A stretch of 64,000 nucleotides of DNA from an uncultured Sphingomonadaceae bacterium (GTDB taxonomy: Bacteria > Pseudomonadota > Alphaproteobacteria > Sphingomonadales > Sphingomonadaceae): assembly GCA_947497315.1 (NCBI GenBank), contig CANMFX010000003.1:248001-312000 (forward strand), given 5' to 3'. Positions 44,930 through 52,739 of this stretch are shown here, piece by piece; positions within the stretch are counted from its first letter, which is position 1; each line of letters starts with the position of its first letter. The notes beneath the pieces were generated by a model, which saw only the letters and a program-made list of their open reading frames with translations, was not told the origin of the DNA and ran no database searches. Both the position numbers and the translations under genes were made by a program.

Positions 44930-46003
44930 TTAACGCTTTGTAACTCTACCCTCCGCGACCTGGAAATGCAGGGCGTGATCGGGCACATCTTCAAATAGTC
45001 CGGGTTCGGTGCCGGTTAGCCATACTTGCCCGCCTTTTTCTGCAAGCTGCCCGAACAGTGTCGCGCGGCGTCTGGGATCGAGATGGGCCGCCACTTCATC
45101 GAGCAACAGGATCGGACGGCTTCCTCTTTGTTCGGTGATAAGGTCGGCATGCGCCAATATGATCGAGAATAACAGGGCTTTTTGCTCTCCGGTTGAGCAT
45201 TTTTCCGCCGCCTGATCCTTTGTTCGGTGAAAGACGGTCAGGTCAGCGCGGTGCGGTCCTTTCAGGGTGCGTCCCGCGGCCCGATCTGCCTGGCGGCTTG
45301 CTCTCAGTGCCTCCAACAAAGCTGACTGGTTGCGTAGCTCGTCATCATCCAGATTGAGCCGGGCTGCGGCGAAGAGTCCGTTATCGGTCATCGCAAGGGC
45401 CTTGTTCAAAGCCTCTGTAATCCGAAAGCGGGCTTCTGCCAGAGCGCTGCCAAAATTCGCAAGCTGCCCATCAAGCGCGTCCAGCCATTCCGCATCCGGC
45501 ATATATTCGTCGGCCAACAACCGATTACGCTCGCGCCTCGCGGCATCATAGCGCGTGCAGTTGCGGGCATGATCGGGTTCCAGCGCAGTAACAAGGCGAT
45601 CCAGAAAGTTACGCCGTCCCGAGGCGCCTTCCATGAACAGGCGATCCATTGCCGGGGTCAGCCATAATATTGATAACCATTGTGCCAGATCATTAGTGGG
45701 TACGGCGCCGCCGTTGACGCGCGTTTTCCTGCGTTCGGGATATTCGGCGCTGGTGCCCGTACCCAGCTGAACATCGTCCAGTTCGGCCGCCACCGCGAAG
45801 TCGCCGGCACCGCCTTCAAAGGCGATGTCTTTAAGTGCGGCTCGACGCAAGCCGCGCCCCGGTGAGAGTAGCGATACCGCTTCCAATATATTGGTCTTGC
45901 CGGCCCCGTTTTCCCCGCTCAGCACGACAAAGCCGGGCGTAGTCTCCAAGCGCAGCTGCGGATAGTTTCTGAAATTTTGCAGGGTGAGCCGGGAAATCGT
46001 CAT
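44930..46003 (-). CDS. recF: DNA replication and repair protein RecF
   Basis: This 357-residue SMC-like ATPase loads RecA at single-strand gaps with RecO and RecR. Walker A is [14 protein letters not shown], the signature is [12 protein letters not shown], the ABC-type loop is [19 protein letters not shown] and Walker B is [12 protein letters not shown]. Helices in the arm region are rich in Arg and Asp. It runs opposite to the peptide–PspC operon, leaving a 268-base gap that holds the latter's promoter. dnaA and dnaN, often next to recF, are not here. Confidence 0.96.
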   Translation of the reverse strand: MTISRLTLQNFRNYPQLRLETTPGFVVLSGENGAGKTNILEAVSLLSPGRGLRRAALKDIAFEGGAGDFAVAAELDDVQLGTGTSAEYPERRKTRVNGGAVPTNDLAQWLSILWLTPAMDRLFMEGASGRRNFLDRLVTALEPDHARNCTRYDAARRERNRLLADEYMPDAEWLDALDGQLANFGSALAEARFRITEALNKALAMTDNGLFAAARLNLDDDELRNQSALLEALRASRQADRAAGRTLKGPHRADLTVFHRTKDQAAEKCSTGEQKALLFSIILAHADLITEQRGSRPILLLDEVAAHLDPRRRATLFGQLAEKGGQVWLTGTEPGLFEDVPDHALHFQVAEGRVTKR

Positions 46004-46191
46004 GACAGGACGTCACTCCTAGCCGTGCAGCGATATGATGAGAAGAAAATTCGCAAGCTGAGCAAGGTTTGTTCATTTCTCATTCATAGAATACTAAAAG
46101 TTAGTAAAAAACACCAAATAGCGGTTTTAGACAATTTTACGACTAGCGGTGATTTGATCTAAATATATGAAATATAAGATGAATATGAAAC

Positions 46192-46207
46192 TGGCACGGC
46201 CTGTGCA
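46192..46207 (+). promoter_or_regulatory. Sigma-54 promoter (-24/-12) for the peptide–pspC operon
   Basis: TGGCACGGCCTGTGCA matches the sigma-54 consensus (TGGCAC-N5-TTGCA) with one mismatch, the first T of TTGC, and the GG and GC pairs have the exact 10-base spacing. Transcription would start near 46218, about 54 bases before the first peptide gene. Sigma-54 promoters require an activator such as PspF, which is not in the window. Confidence 0.8.
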
Positions 46208-46271
46208 TTGTATGAGACATCTTCGCTAACACAACCGCGAAGCCCAGTTTTTAAATTAGAAGGAAATCAAA

Positions 46272-46391
46272 ATGTTCACCAATGTTTCAAACAATATCAC
46301 CGCCGCTTTCGCCGCTTTCGTTTCTGCCGCCGTCTTCATCGGTGCCAGCGTTGGACCAGCGATCAACAATGCCGGCTCTCTGGTAATCTAA
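46272..46391 (+). CDS. Small membrane peptide (39 residues, copy 1)
   Basis: The 39-residue product MFTNVSNNITAAFAAFVSAA then VFIGASVGPAINNAGSLVI is one hydrophobic helix with a conserved polar end. AGAAGG at 46258-46263 precedes the ATG by eight bases. It is a paralog of the next gene: both end in (G/A)PAINNAGSxVI. No named family is recognised. The position behind a sigma-54 promoter and before pspC suggests a role in envelope stress. Confidence 0.75.
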   Translation: MFTNVSNNITAAFAAFVSAAVFIGASVGPAINNAGSLVI

Positions 46392-46422
46392 TTTTTCTCC
46401 AAACCCCCTGAAAGGAAATATC

Positions 46423-46542
46423 ATGACCTACGAACTCCAAAATAAACTTCTTGCTGGCTTTGCCGCTCTTTTCTCAGCTGCGATTTTTGTGAGCGCCAGC
46501 ATCGCTCCAGCCATCAACAACGCCGGTTCAATGGTGATCTGA
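46423..46542 (+). CDS. Small membrane peptide (39 residues, copy 2)
   Basis: This 39-residue paralog of the previous gene, MTYELQNKLLAGFAALFSAA followed by IFVSASIAPAINNAGSMVI, shares its length, hydrophobic core and C-terminal motif. AAAGGAAATATC precedes the ATG. The TGA overlaps the ATG of the PspC gene (TGATG), so the two are translationally coupled. The conserved C-terminus in both copies argues for real selection rather than chance translation. Confidence 0.75.
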   Translation: MTYELQNKLLAGFAALFSAAIFVSASIAPAINNAGSMVI

Positions 46543-46805
46543 TGGCGGACAAGAACAAATCCACCGGTTCCACGCCAACCAGCTGGCCCGAGCCCATTTC
46601 ATCAAATCAACGGAAGAATAATCCTGTGAAAAACAAACTGAAACTCGACAAGGCCAATGGCAAGCTGATGGGCGTATGTTCCGGCCTTGCAAATTGGAGC
46701 GGCATGGACGCCAATCTGCTGCGTATCATCTTTGTACTTGCTACGATCTTTGGCTTCGGTTCTGCGATCATTATCTATCTCGCCATCGGCCTGATTGTTG
46801 ACTAA
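46542..46805 (+). CDS. pspC: PspC-domain protein
   Basis: This 87-residue protein has a polar N-terminal half and a PspC domain from about 33 (KLDKANGKLMGVCSGLANWSGMDANLLRIIFVLATIFGFGSAIIIY) to the end. PspC domains are inner-membrane parts of the phage-shock system that sense membrane damage. It is coupled to the upstream small peptide gene and lies behind a sigma-54 promoter, as psp operons do in enterobacteria. PspA and PspB are missing from the window, so this operon is either a partial system or a separate PspC unit. Confidence 0.88.
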   Translation: MADKNKSTGSTPTSWPEPISSNQRKNNPVKNKLKLDKANGKLMGVCSGLANWSGMDANLLRIIFVLATIFGFGSAIIIYLAIGLIVD

Positions 46806-46826
46806 TTGCAGATAGAATATCGCTCA

Positions 46827-46840
46827 TATGATATAACATA
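46827..46840. promoter_or_regulatory. Zur/Fur-like AT palindrome before the CDF gene
   Basis: TATGATATAACATA is a 14-base dyad with six of seven pairs. Its right half, TATAACAT, equals the Zur-box half-site, and ATATGATATA is shared with the stronger site at 7750-7772. It lies 86 bases before the metal exporter start. Weaker than the first site and only suggestive. Confidence 0.35.
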
Positions 46841-46868
46841 CAGAAAACATTGAATAATAATCATAGAC

Positions 46869-46923
46869 CGCTCCGATAAATCCGTGTATTTAATAACTAG
46901 TCATTGAGTAATTTATCGGAGCG
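46869..46923 (+). promoter_or_regulatory. Long hairpin covering the CDF ribosome-binding site
   Basis: CGCTCCGATAAAT (46869-46881) is a perfect 13-base inverted match of ATTTATCGGAGCG (46911-46923), with a 29-base loop. The right arm holds GGAG (46918-46921), five bases before the ATG at 46927, so in the mRNA the ribosome site would be paired. This suggests translational control, perhaps by metal, heat or a bound factor. No known riboswitch class is recognised. Confidence 0.6.
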
Positions 46924-46926
46924 CGG

Positions 46927-47877
46927 ATGTCCGGCCATCATCATCACGGACATATTTTCCACAGCCATCATGATCGCCATGGCCCGCATGGCCATATGCC
47001 GACGAATTTCAGCCGCGCGTTCGCACTCGGTATTACGCTCAATATCATCTATATCATAATCGAGGTAACCTACGGGTTGCTGTCTGGCTCAATGGCGTTG
47101 CTCGCCGATGCAGGGCATAATCTTTCCGATGTATTGGGGCTCGCTGTTGCCTGGGCTGGTGCGGAGCTTGCCAAGCGGCCGCCGAGCAGACAGTTTACCT
47201 ATGGTCTTGGTGGGTCGTCCATATTGGCCGCTTTACTCAATGGACTGTTTCTGCTGGTCGCTTGCGGCGCAATTGCTTGGGAAGCGATCGAGAGGTTCAG
47301 TGCCCCCAGCGAAGTAGCCTCCACGACTGTCATCATCGTTGCCTCTATCGGCATCATTATCAATTTCGGAACCGCGATGCTGTTCCTGCGCGGGCAGAAG
47401 GAAGACATCAACATTCGCGGCGCTTTTCTGCACATGATGGCAGATGCGGCCGTTTCGGCTGGTGTTGTCGTCGGCGGGATTGCGATTTTCTATACCGGAT
47501 TTAACTGGATTGACCCCTTGATCAGCCTGTTCATCGTTGCGTTGATCTTCTGGAGCACTTGGGGGTTACTGTCGGAAGCCGTGCGTATGTCCTTGGCGGG
47601 TGTCCCGCGGGATATTGATGTGGAAGAGGTTTTTGAGGCTCTGTCAGATTTTCCCGGCGTAGAAACCGTGCATGATCTGCACATCTGGCCGATGAGCACT
47701 AGTGAAACAGCGATGACGGCGCATCTGGTCATTCCGGGCGGCCATCCTGGCAAAGGATTTCTGGCGGATGTGCAGGCATCCATGAAAAAACGGTTCGCCA
47801 TTCACCATATCACCATCCAGATCGAGCTGGAGGATGAAGAGGCTGATCTCTGTCAAACCGATTGCGGGCCAGGTTAA
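46927..47877 (+). CDS. Cation diffusion facilitator (zinc/cadmium/cobalt exporter)
   Basis: This 316-residue CzcD-like carrier has a His-rich N-terminus (SGHHHHGHIFHSHHDRHG), six helices and the zinc-site pairs in ALLADAGHNLSDVLG (helix 2, H-x3-D) and HMMADAAVSAG (helix 5, H-x3-D). The cytoplasmic C-terminal domain (about 225-316) ends in a Cys- and acid-rich tail. It exports divalent metals by proton exchange. A long hairpin covers its ribosome site and a Zur-like dyad lies upstream. No CzcA/B/C genes are adjacent. Confidence 0.9.
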   Translation: MSGHHHHGHIFHSHHDRHGPHGHMPTNFSRAFALGITLNIIYIIIEVTYGLLSGSMALLADAGHNLSDVLGLAVAWAGAELAKRPPSRQFTYGLGGSSILAALLNGLFLLVACGAIAWEAIERFSAPSEVASTTVIIVASIGIIINFGTAMLFLRGQKEDINIRGAFLHMMADAAVSAGVVVGGIAIFYTGFNWIDPLISLFIVALIFWSTWGLLSEAVRMSLAGVPRDIDVEEVFEALSDFPGVETVHDLHIWPMSTSETAMTAHLVIPGGHPGKGFLADVQASMKKRFAIHHITIQIELEDEEADLCQTDCGPG

Positions 47878-48346
47878 TGCAATGCTGTCGGCGCAGTTGT
47901 AGATTCAAAGTTCACACAATTCACACGCCCTTATCCTTCCCCTCGCAACGCTTGTGCCAAGCGCAATCAGTAGATCAATATTCCTTATCTACCCATCCAA
48001 AGTTCACACAGTTCTCACCCGGTTTTCTGGAGCGGAAATTTATTCAGAATTGAGAAAGAGCCGAGCAAAATCTATCATATGAAAATATGTGTAGGAAAGC
48101 GGTTTGGGCCGGATATTTCCAAAATAGGTTTTTGAAAAGCCCTTGCTGGTTAACGGCGGAAACCTCGAAAGACCGGTAAATATCGCAGGTATCGCGCGGA
48201 CTCCTTAACCATGCAAAACAGGGAAGCTATTAACCTTTGCCTAATCATCTGCTGGTATTTGAATAAGACAAGATGTCGGTTGGTTTTAAAAATATATGAA
48301 ATCATCGACAGAAATATAATCTTGTCATTTTCAGGTTCGGATTTTC
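47878..48346. other. 469-base gap with two direct repeats
   Basis: No open frame here looks real. Two near-identical 21-base direct repeats, starting CAAAGTTCACACA, lie at 47906-47926 and 47998-48018, 92 bases apart; they share 19 of 21 bases. Between 48130 and 48240 are stretches such as GGTTAACGGCGGAAACC with no clear hairpin. A small RNA or a regulator-binding region before the PilZ gene is possible; I can see no known riboswitch. Confidence 0.5.
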
Positions 48347-48700
48347 ATGAGCGACAGCAATGTAAAAGGACTGCCAGGTAAGCGTATCAAGCGCGGTGAT
48401 CACCGGGTTTCCACGCGGGCCGGAGTTGAGATTTCTGCTGAAGTCCGCGAACCGGGATTGGGCCGGGTTGAAGCGATGATCATTGACCTGTCGCTGTCCG
48501 GGTTTCGCATGCGCTGTATGACCCGGTTGACCGGCGAGAAGAATATTTTCATGGGCTTGCCCTCCTTTGCCGCGATAGAAAGCAAAATTTGCTGGGTAGA
48601 GGGTGATTATTATGGCTGCGAATTCGTTCAGGCCCTGCATCCGGCGGTATTTGATCATATCGTTTCGAGATATCCGACACTGAAAATGGCGGCTTCCTGA
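48347..48700 (+). CDS. PilZ domain protein
   Basis: At 117 residues this is a single PilZ domain. It has basic residues near HRVSTRAGVE followed by the DLSLSGFRM motif (D/N-x-S-x-x-G) and a small barrel ending in WVEGDYYGCEF. PilZ domains bind cyclic di-GMP through the RxxxR and DxSxxG motifs; the first is imperfect here (RGDHR), so binding is plausible but uncertain. The gene is preceded by the 469-base gap with direct repeats and followed by an unrelated nuclease gene. Confidence 0.82.
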   Translation: MSDSNVKGLPGKRIKRGDHRVSTRAGVEISAEVREPGLGRVEAMIIDLSLSGFRMRCMTRLTGEKNIFMGLPSFAAIESKICWVEGDYYGCEFVQALHPAVFDHIVSRYPTLKMAAS

Positions 48701-48752
48701 TCGCCCTCTGATCATCATTGCGTGACTTCGACAATTCGCTAGTCTCGCAGGC

Positions 48753-49277
48753 ATGGCTCGCAAATTTTTCAGCAGAATCAGAACCACATTGCTGTTCCTG
48801 GCCGTTATTGGCGGCGCATGGGTTTTGATGCGCTGGGTCAGCCCGGCGGAGATCATCGTCATCAATGGCAAGCAGGTTAGCGTGATTGACGGAGACAGCT
48901 TCCGGGATGCTGATATGGAATATCGCATCTATGGAATTGATGCGCCGGAATATCGCCAATCATGCAAAGATGCCGCGGGGCAGGATTGGCCTTGCGGCAA
49001 ACAGGCACGCACGGCGCTGGAAGAGAGCTTGGGTGCGGGCGAGTATAGCTGCGATGTTCATGCACGGGATCAATATGGACGAACGATCGTAACGTGCATC
49101 AGCGACGATAAAGACCTTGGTGCTCACATGGTGTCTGAAGGCCATGCGATATCATCTGATAATTTTGATCAGGTCATTTACGGGGCCGAAGAAGCGCAAG
49201 CGGAAAATGCCAAGCGCGGAATCTGGCAAGGCACTTTTGAAAAACCGTCTAGTTGGCGCGCGACGCATCCAAGGTAG
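48753..49277 (+). CDS. Thermonuclease (SNase-like) family protein, membrane-anchored
   Basis: This 174-residue protein has an N-terminal helix (residues 10-28) that anchors or exports it, and an OB-fold SNase domain. Calcium and catalytic residues of the family are in VSVIDGDSF, YGIDAPE and ARDQYGRTIVTC (Asp, Arg, Glu pattern). Its C-terminus is AEENAKRGIWQG-like. It probably degrades DNA or RNA in the periplasm. Four Cys suggest disulfides. Its last 29 bases overlap the convergent rhodanese gene. Confidence 0.86.
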   Translation: MARKFFSRIRTTLLFLAVIGGAWVLMRWVSPAEIIVINGKQVSVIDGDSFRDADMEYRIYGIDAPEYRQSCKDAAGQDWPCGKQARTALEESLGAGEYSCDVHARDQYGRTIVTCISDDKDLGAHMVSEGHAISSDNFDQVIYGAEEAQAENAKRGIWQGTFEKPSSWRATHPR

Positions 49278-49842
49278 CAGGACCGCGCAAAGACGATGTG
49301 CCCAGCGTGAAGGGAGACGGTTCTCCGGTCCAATTCGCGCGCGGGTCGGCAATATAGGTCACCCCGTTCAGTTCATAGATATTCTCATAACCATAGCCGT
49401 AAAGGTTTATAAAAGTTGGGATATTCAACGCCAATGGCGCGCGTTTCAGAACGATCGGCGGAACATTATCGCGAAAATTATTGTTGCAGTAGATCAAGAT
49501 CGGCCGCGATTTGTCGCCCAATATCTTGGCCAGTTTTTGTTCGGTGAAATCGGAAAACGGAATGTTGATTGCGCCGTCAATATGACCCTGTGCAAAGGCA
49601 GCGGCGGAACGGGTGTCCAAAATGACAGCGTTTGGTTGCTTGGCCACTATGTTAAAACGGTTCAGATCGATCAGTCGGCCGGTACGATATTCGGATAGCT
49701 GTTCGGTGAGTTGCAGAAAGCCTGCATAGTCCACTTGCGGATTGCGCGGTGTTTCAGCGGATTGCCCTGTTTGTGCTATAGTGGGCTGCATAGCGAGAAT
49801 TGAGAGGATTGTGGCTGATGCCAATAGCGGTGATATCTTCAT
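49249..49842 (-). CDS. Exported rhodanese-domain protein
   Basis: This 197-residue protein has a signal peptide (cleavage near TIAQT) and a rhodanese domain (about 55-165) with NAVILDTRSAAAFAQGHIDGAINIPF and the active-site loop ILIYCNNNFRDN, whose Cys would carry the persulfide. Its C-terminal 35 residues extend past the domain. Periplasmic rhodaneses transfer sulfur or detoxify sulfide or cyanide; the acceptor is unknown. It overlaps the nuclease gene end by 29 bases. Confidence 0.85.
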   Translation of the reverse strand: MKISPLLASATILSILAMQPTIAQTGQSAETPRNPQVDYAGFLQLTEQLSEYRTGRLIDLNRFNIVAKQPNAVILDTRSAAAFAQGHIDGAINIPFSDFTEQKLAKILGDKSRPILIYCNNNFRDNVPPIVLKRAPLALNIPTFINLYGYGYENIYELNGVTYIADPRANWTGEPSPFTLGTSSLRGPATLDASRAN

Positions 49843-50003
49843 GAATGCTGTCCCTCCAGATGCAATGCCTGTAAAATCTACATATTTCGGATTGCCAAAA
49901 GCTGAACCGCGGGTAATTGGCGAGACATATCTGCCGTTGCGCTTGGGGGAAATGGACCTATTGTCATTTCACAGCTGCGAGCGGGATCGCAAACGGGGGA
50001 AGC

Positions 50004-50642
50004 GTGCACAATAATATCAAACCAAACTGGCTGTCGGAGATTGTCCGGCGCTTTTCCGTGTTCGTCTATACCATTACCGGCTGGAAGGCCGTTCAGGAAA
50101 ACCCGGCGCCGCGCAAATGCGTGATCATCGCCGCGCCGCATACGAGCAACTGGGACTTTATCTATTTTTTCGGGCTGACCAACAAGCTGAAGATCCAGTC
50201 TTACTGGATCGGCAAGGATACGCTGTTCAAATGGCCATTTGGGGACATGATGCGGCGAATGGGCGGTATTCCTGTTGACCGGTCCAAATCGAACAACATG
50301 GTCGATGCGATGGTTGCGGAGTTTGAGAAACGTGATGATTTCATACTGACCATCCCGCCAGAAGGGACGCGCGGCAACGTCCGGCAATGGCGGACCGGTT
50401 TCTACTATATTGCGTTGAAGGCCAAGGTACCACTGATCATCGGGATGATGGACTATGCCAAGAAAACCGGCGGGCTCGGGCCGCAGATTGAGGTGACCGG
50501 CGATTATGAAGCCGATATGGCGAAGGTCAGCAGTTTTTATTACAGCGTCACGCCGAAATTCCCGGAAAAAGCCATGGACGATATTGTCCACACCAATCCC
50601 GACCCGGAACCGGGCGCGGGGAAACCGGGAAAAGAGGGATGA
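50004..50642 (+). CDS. Lysophospholipid acyltransferase-like protein (GTG start)
   Basis: This 212-residue protein of the PlsC-type family has the H-x4-D motif in IIAAPHTSNWDF, GDMMRRMGGIPVDRS and IPPEGTRGNVRQW (the E-G-T-R block). It should transfer an acyl chain to a lipid head at the inner membrane. The start is a GTG at 50004, supported by GGGGGA five bases before it; the longer frame upstream has no homology-like features. It overlaps the DUF1295 gene by four bases (ATGA), so the two are coupled. Confidence 0.85.
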   Translation: MHNNIKPNWLSEIVRRFSVFVYTITGWKAVQENPAPRKCVIIAAPHTSNWDFIYFFGLTNKLKIQSYWIGKDTLFKWPFGDMMRRMGGIPVDRSKSNNMVDAMVAEFEKRDDFILTIPPEGTRGNVRQWRTGFYYIALKAKVPLIIGMMDYAKKTGGLGPQIEVTGDYEADMAKVSSFYYSVTPKFPEKAMDDIVHTNPDPEPGAGKPGKEG

Positions 50643-51448
50643 CGTTACTCGCAGCCCTCGGTCTAAATCTTGCCCTGCTGGTCGCGGTCATGATCATTCT
50701 CTGGCTTGTTTCCATAAAAGTCCGTGATGTGTCTTTTATCGATGCCTTCTGGGCTTATGGCATGGCGATCATGGCGGGCGCGTCCATTTGGCAAGTAGGA
50801 AATGTCGGCTGGCTCGGTTGGACCATATTCGGCTTGACGGTGACCTGGGGTGTGCGGCTTGGCACGCATCTGTATCTGCGTTGGAGCAAGGAAGGTGAGG
50901 ACCCACGCTATACCAAGATCATCGGCACCGCGATGAAGAAAAAGGGCTGGAGCTTTGCGAAAACCGCTTTGATAAAAGCGTGGGTATTGCAGATCCCGCT
51001 GCTGTTCATGGTCTGCTTGCCGGCTCAAATCGGTATATTGCTATCGGGTGATCAGGGCCTTGGGCCGATTACCATTATCGGGTTGGTACTTGCGGTTGTC
51101 GGTATCGCTTTCGAGACGATCGGGGATGCGCAGTTAAAAGCGTTCAAGGCTGATCCGTCGAATAAAGGCAAGGTGCTGGATACCGGGTTGTGGCGCTATA
51201 CGCGCCACCCCAATTATTTCGGTGATTTTTGCACCTGGTGGGGCATCTGGCTGGTCGCGGCGCAAGTCGGTTGGCCGGCGTGGGTAGCGATCATCGGGCC
51301 TTTGTTCCTCAGCTTCACGCTAACCAAATGGAGCGGCGCACCCATGCTGGAATATGCGCTGCGCAAGAACCGACCGGATTATGTGGATTATATCGAGCGA
51401 ACGTCTGGTTTCTTTCCATTGCCACCCAAGAGATCGCCGAACAAGTAG
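50639..51448 (+). CDS. DUF1295 membrane protein (steroid 5-alpha-reductase-like)
   Basis: This 269-residue protein has about seven helices. The C-terminal methyltransferase/reductase-like core is LDTGLWRYTRHPNYFGDFCTWWGIWL followed by LEYALRKNRPDYVDYIERTSGF, typical of the ICMT and 5-alpha-reductase superfamily where the RHPNY motif binds the NADPH or SAM headgroup. It is coupled to an acyltransferase gene, so a lipid substrate is likely. It ends two bases before frnE on the opposite strand. Confidence 0.83.
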   Translation: MTLLAALGLNLALLVAVMIILWLVSIKVRDVSFIDAFWAYGMAIMAGASIWQVGNVGWLGWTIFGLTVTWGVRLGTHLYLRWSKEGEDPRYTKIIGTAMKKKGWSFAKTALIKAWVLQIPLLFMVCLPAQIGILLSGDQGLGPITIIGLVLAVVGIAFETIGDAQLKAFKADPSNKGKVLDTGLWRYTRHPNYFGDFCTWWGIWLVAAQVGWPAWVAIIGPLFLSFTLTKWSGAPMLEYALRKNRPDYVDYIERTSGFFPLPPKRSPNK

Positions 51449-51450
51449 GT

Positions 51451-52110
51451 TCAGGCTGCCGCCGCCAATACTTTATTCTCGATAATCTGGGCGAAGACGT
51501 CGCTGTCCTGTGCGCCGGGGACCATGAACTTCTTGTTGAAAATAAACGCCGGAACGCCGGAGATGAAACGGTCTTGCCACTGCGCTTCGACAGCGCGAAC
51601 ATCGGCAGCGTACATATCACTGGCCAGCAGGCTGCGGACGCGTTTTTCATCCAGGTCGACGGTTAAGGCCACTTCAGTCAAGACTTCATGATCGCTGACG
51701 TCTTTACCGTCGGTGAAATGGGCTTTGAACAAAGCCAGCTTGAGCGCGGTTTGCTTGCCGGTTTCCCCGGCCCAGTGGAGTAAGCGGTGAGCATCAAATG
51801 TGTTCACCATCCGCATATTTTCATGATAGCTAAACTCGAAGTCGAGATCGCTGCCGGCATTGCGCAGCCGTTCACGATTGGCTTTGCTCTGCTCCGGTGT
51901 AGCGCCATATTTCTGCGCCATATGTTCGTTAATATCCTGCCCCTCGGGCGGCATGTTCGGGTTGAGTTCAAACGCATGCCAAGCGAGGGCAAACTCCGCT
52001 TTGCCCTCAAAGCGCTGCATGGCCTGTTCGAGCTTTTTAAAGCCAATGATACACCAAGGGCAGACAACGTCCGAGACAATATCTACGGTAATCACCGGGG
52101 TCTCTGACAT
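51451..52110 (-). CDS. DsbA-family oxidoreductase, FrnE type
   Basis: This 219-residue cytoplasmic protein has a thioredoxin fold with an inserted helical domain. The active site is IVSDVVCPWCIIGFKKLEQ (C-P-W-C), and GVPAFIFNKKFMVPGAQ carries the cis-Pro. The family (FrnE) was named in polyketide clusters and shows disulfide isomerase activity in others. No polyketide gene is adjacent. It converges with the DUF1295 gene, and clpS lies 30 bases upstream on the same strand. Confidence 0.88.
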   Translation of the reverse strand: MSETPVITVDIVSDVVCPWCIIGFKKLEQAMQRFEGKAEFALAWHAFELNPNMPPEGQDINEHMAQKYGATPEQSKANRERLRNAGSDLDFEFSYHENMRMVNTFDAHRLLHWAGETGKQTALKLALFKAHFTDGKDVSDHEVLTEVALTVDLDEKRVRSLLASDMYAADVRAVEAQWQDRFISGVPAFIFNKKFMVPGAQDSDVFAQIIENKVLAAAA

Positions 52111-52140
52111 ATCTATTTCCTTATATAATTTGGTGTCGGG

Positions 52141-52593
52141 TCAGGCTTTTTCTAAAGTGCACTGCAAGGGGTGCTGGTTCTTGCGGGCGAAGTCCATCAC
52201 CTGAGTGACTTTTGTTTCAGCCACTTCGTAGCTGAATGTCCCGCAAATGCCGACGCCTTTCTGGTGGACATGGAGCATGACCCGGGTCGCTTCATCAATA
52301 TCCATCTGGAAAAAGCGTTTTAGTACCAGCACGACAAATTCCATCGGCGTGTAATCGTCGTTGAGCAGCAGGACTTTGTAAGGATTGGGTTTTTTGGTTT
52401 TGGTGCGTGTTTTGGTCGCTATGCCGAGATCGGTGTCATCGCTGTCACCAGTGCCGCTATTGTCAGCGCCGTCATCATCATCCCCGGCCATTTTCTTGGC
52501 CATCTGCTCGCGCAATTTTGCCGCTTCGCTGCCTTTGAAAAAGAGGGCGGCGGCGTCAATTGATGTGGGGGAGAGAATCTCTACTTCAGTCAT
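52141..52593 (-). CDS. clpS: ATP-dependent Clp protease adaptor ClpS
   Basis: The C-terminal 85 residues of this protein are Clp[48 protein letters not shown] and [14 protein letters not shown]. Asn-Asp-Asp in LNDDYTPM and the His of MLHVHQ bind N-degron residues and deliver them to ClpAP. The 65 residues before it are acidic and low-complexity. The true start may be an internal ATG at 52503 or 52491, since neither upstream start has a good ribosome site. clpA is not in the window. Confidence 0.9.
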   Translation of the reverse strand: MTEVEILSPTSIDAAALFFKGSEAAKLREQMAKKMAGDDDDGADNSGTGDSDDTDLGIATKTRTKTKKPNPYKVLLLNDDYTPMEFVVLVLKRFFQMDIDEATRVMLHVHQKGVGICGTFSYEVAETKVTQVMDFARKNQHPLQCTLEKA

Positions 52594-52690
52594 GTCGAAC
52601 AGGATATGGTATTTTCACCCTTCAGGGCAAGTGGCGGATTGATCAATTGGCGACGATTTTACGATAAATCGACCTGTCATGACCAAAAGA

Positions 52691-52720
52691 AAAAGGCCGC
52701 TCCCGAGGGAACGGCCTTTT
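52691..52720 (-). terminator. Rho-independent terminator for the phasin gene
   Basis: AAAAGGCCG and CGGCCTTTT pair, with an inner TCCC/GGGA pairing around a two-base loop. On the minus strand the stem is followed by TTTTTCTTTT. It lies 20 bases past the phasin stop. Confidence 0.85.
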
Positions 52721-52739
52721 GCGTGACGATGAAAGCGGC

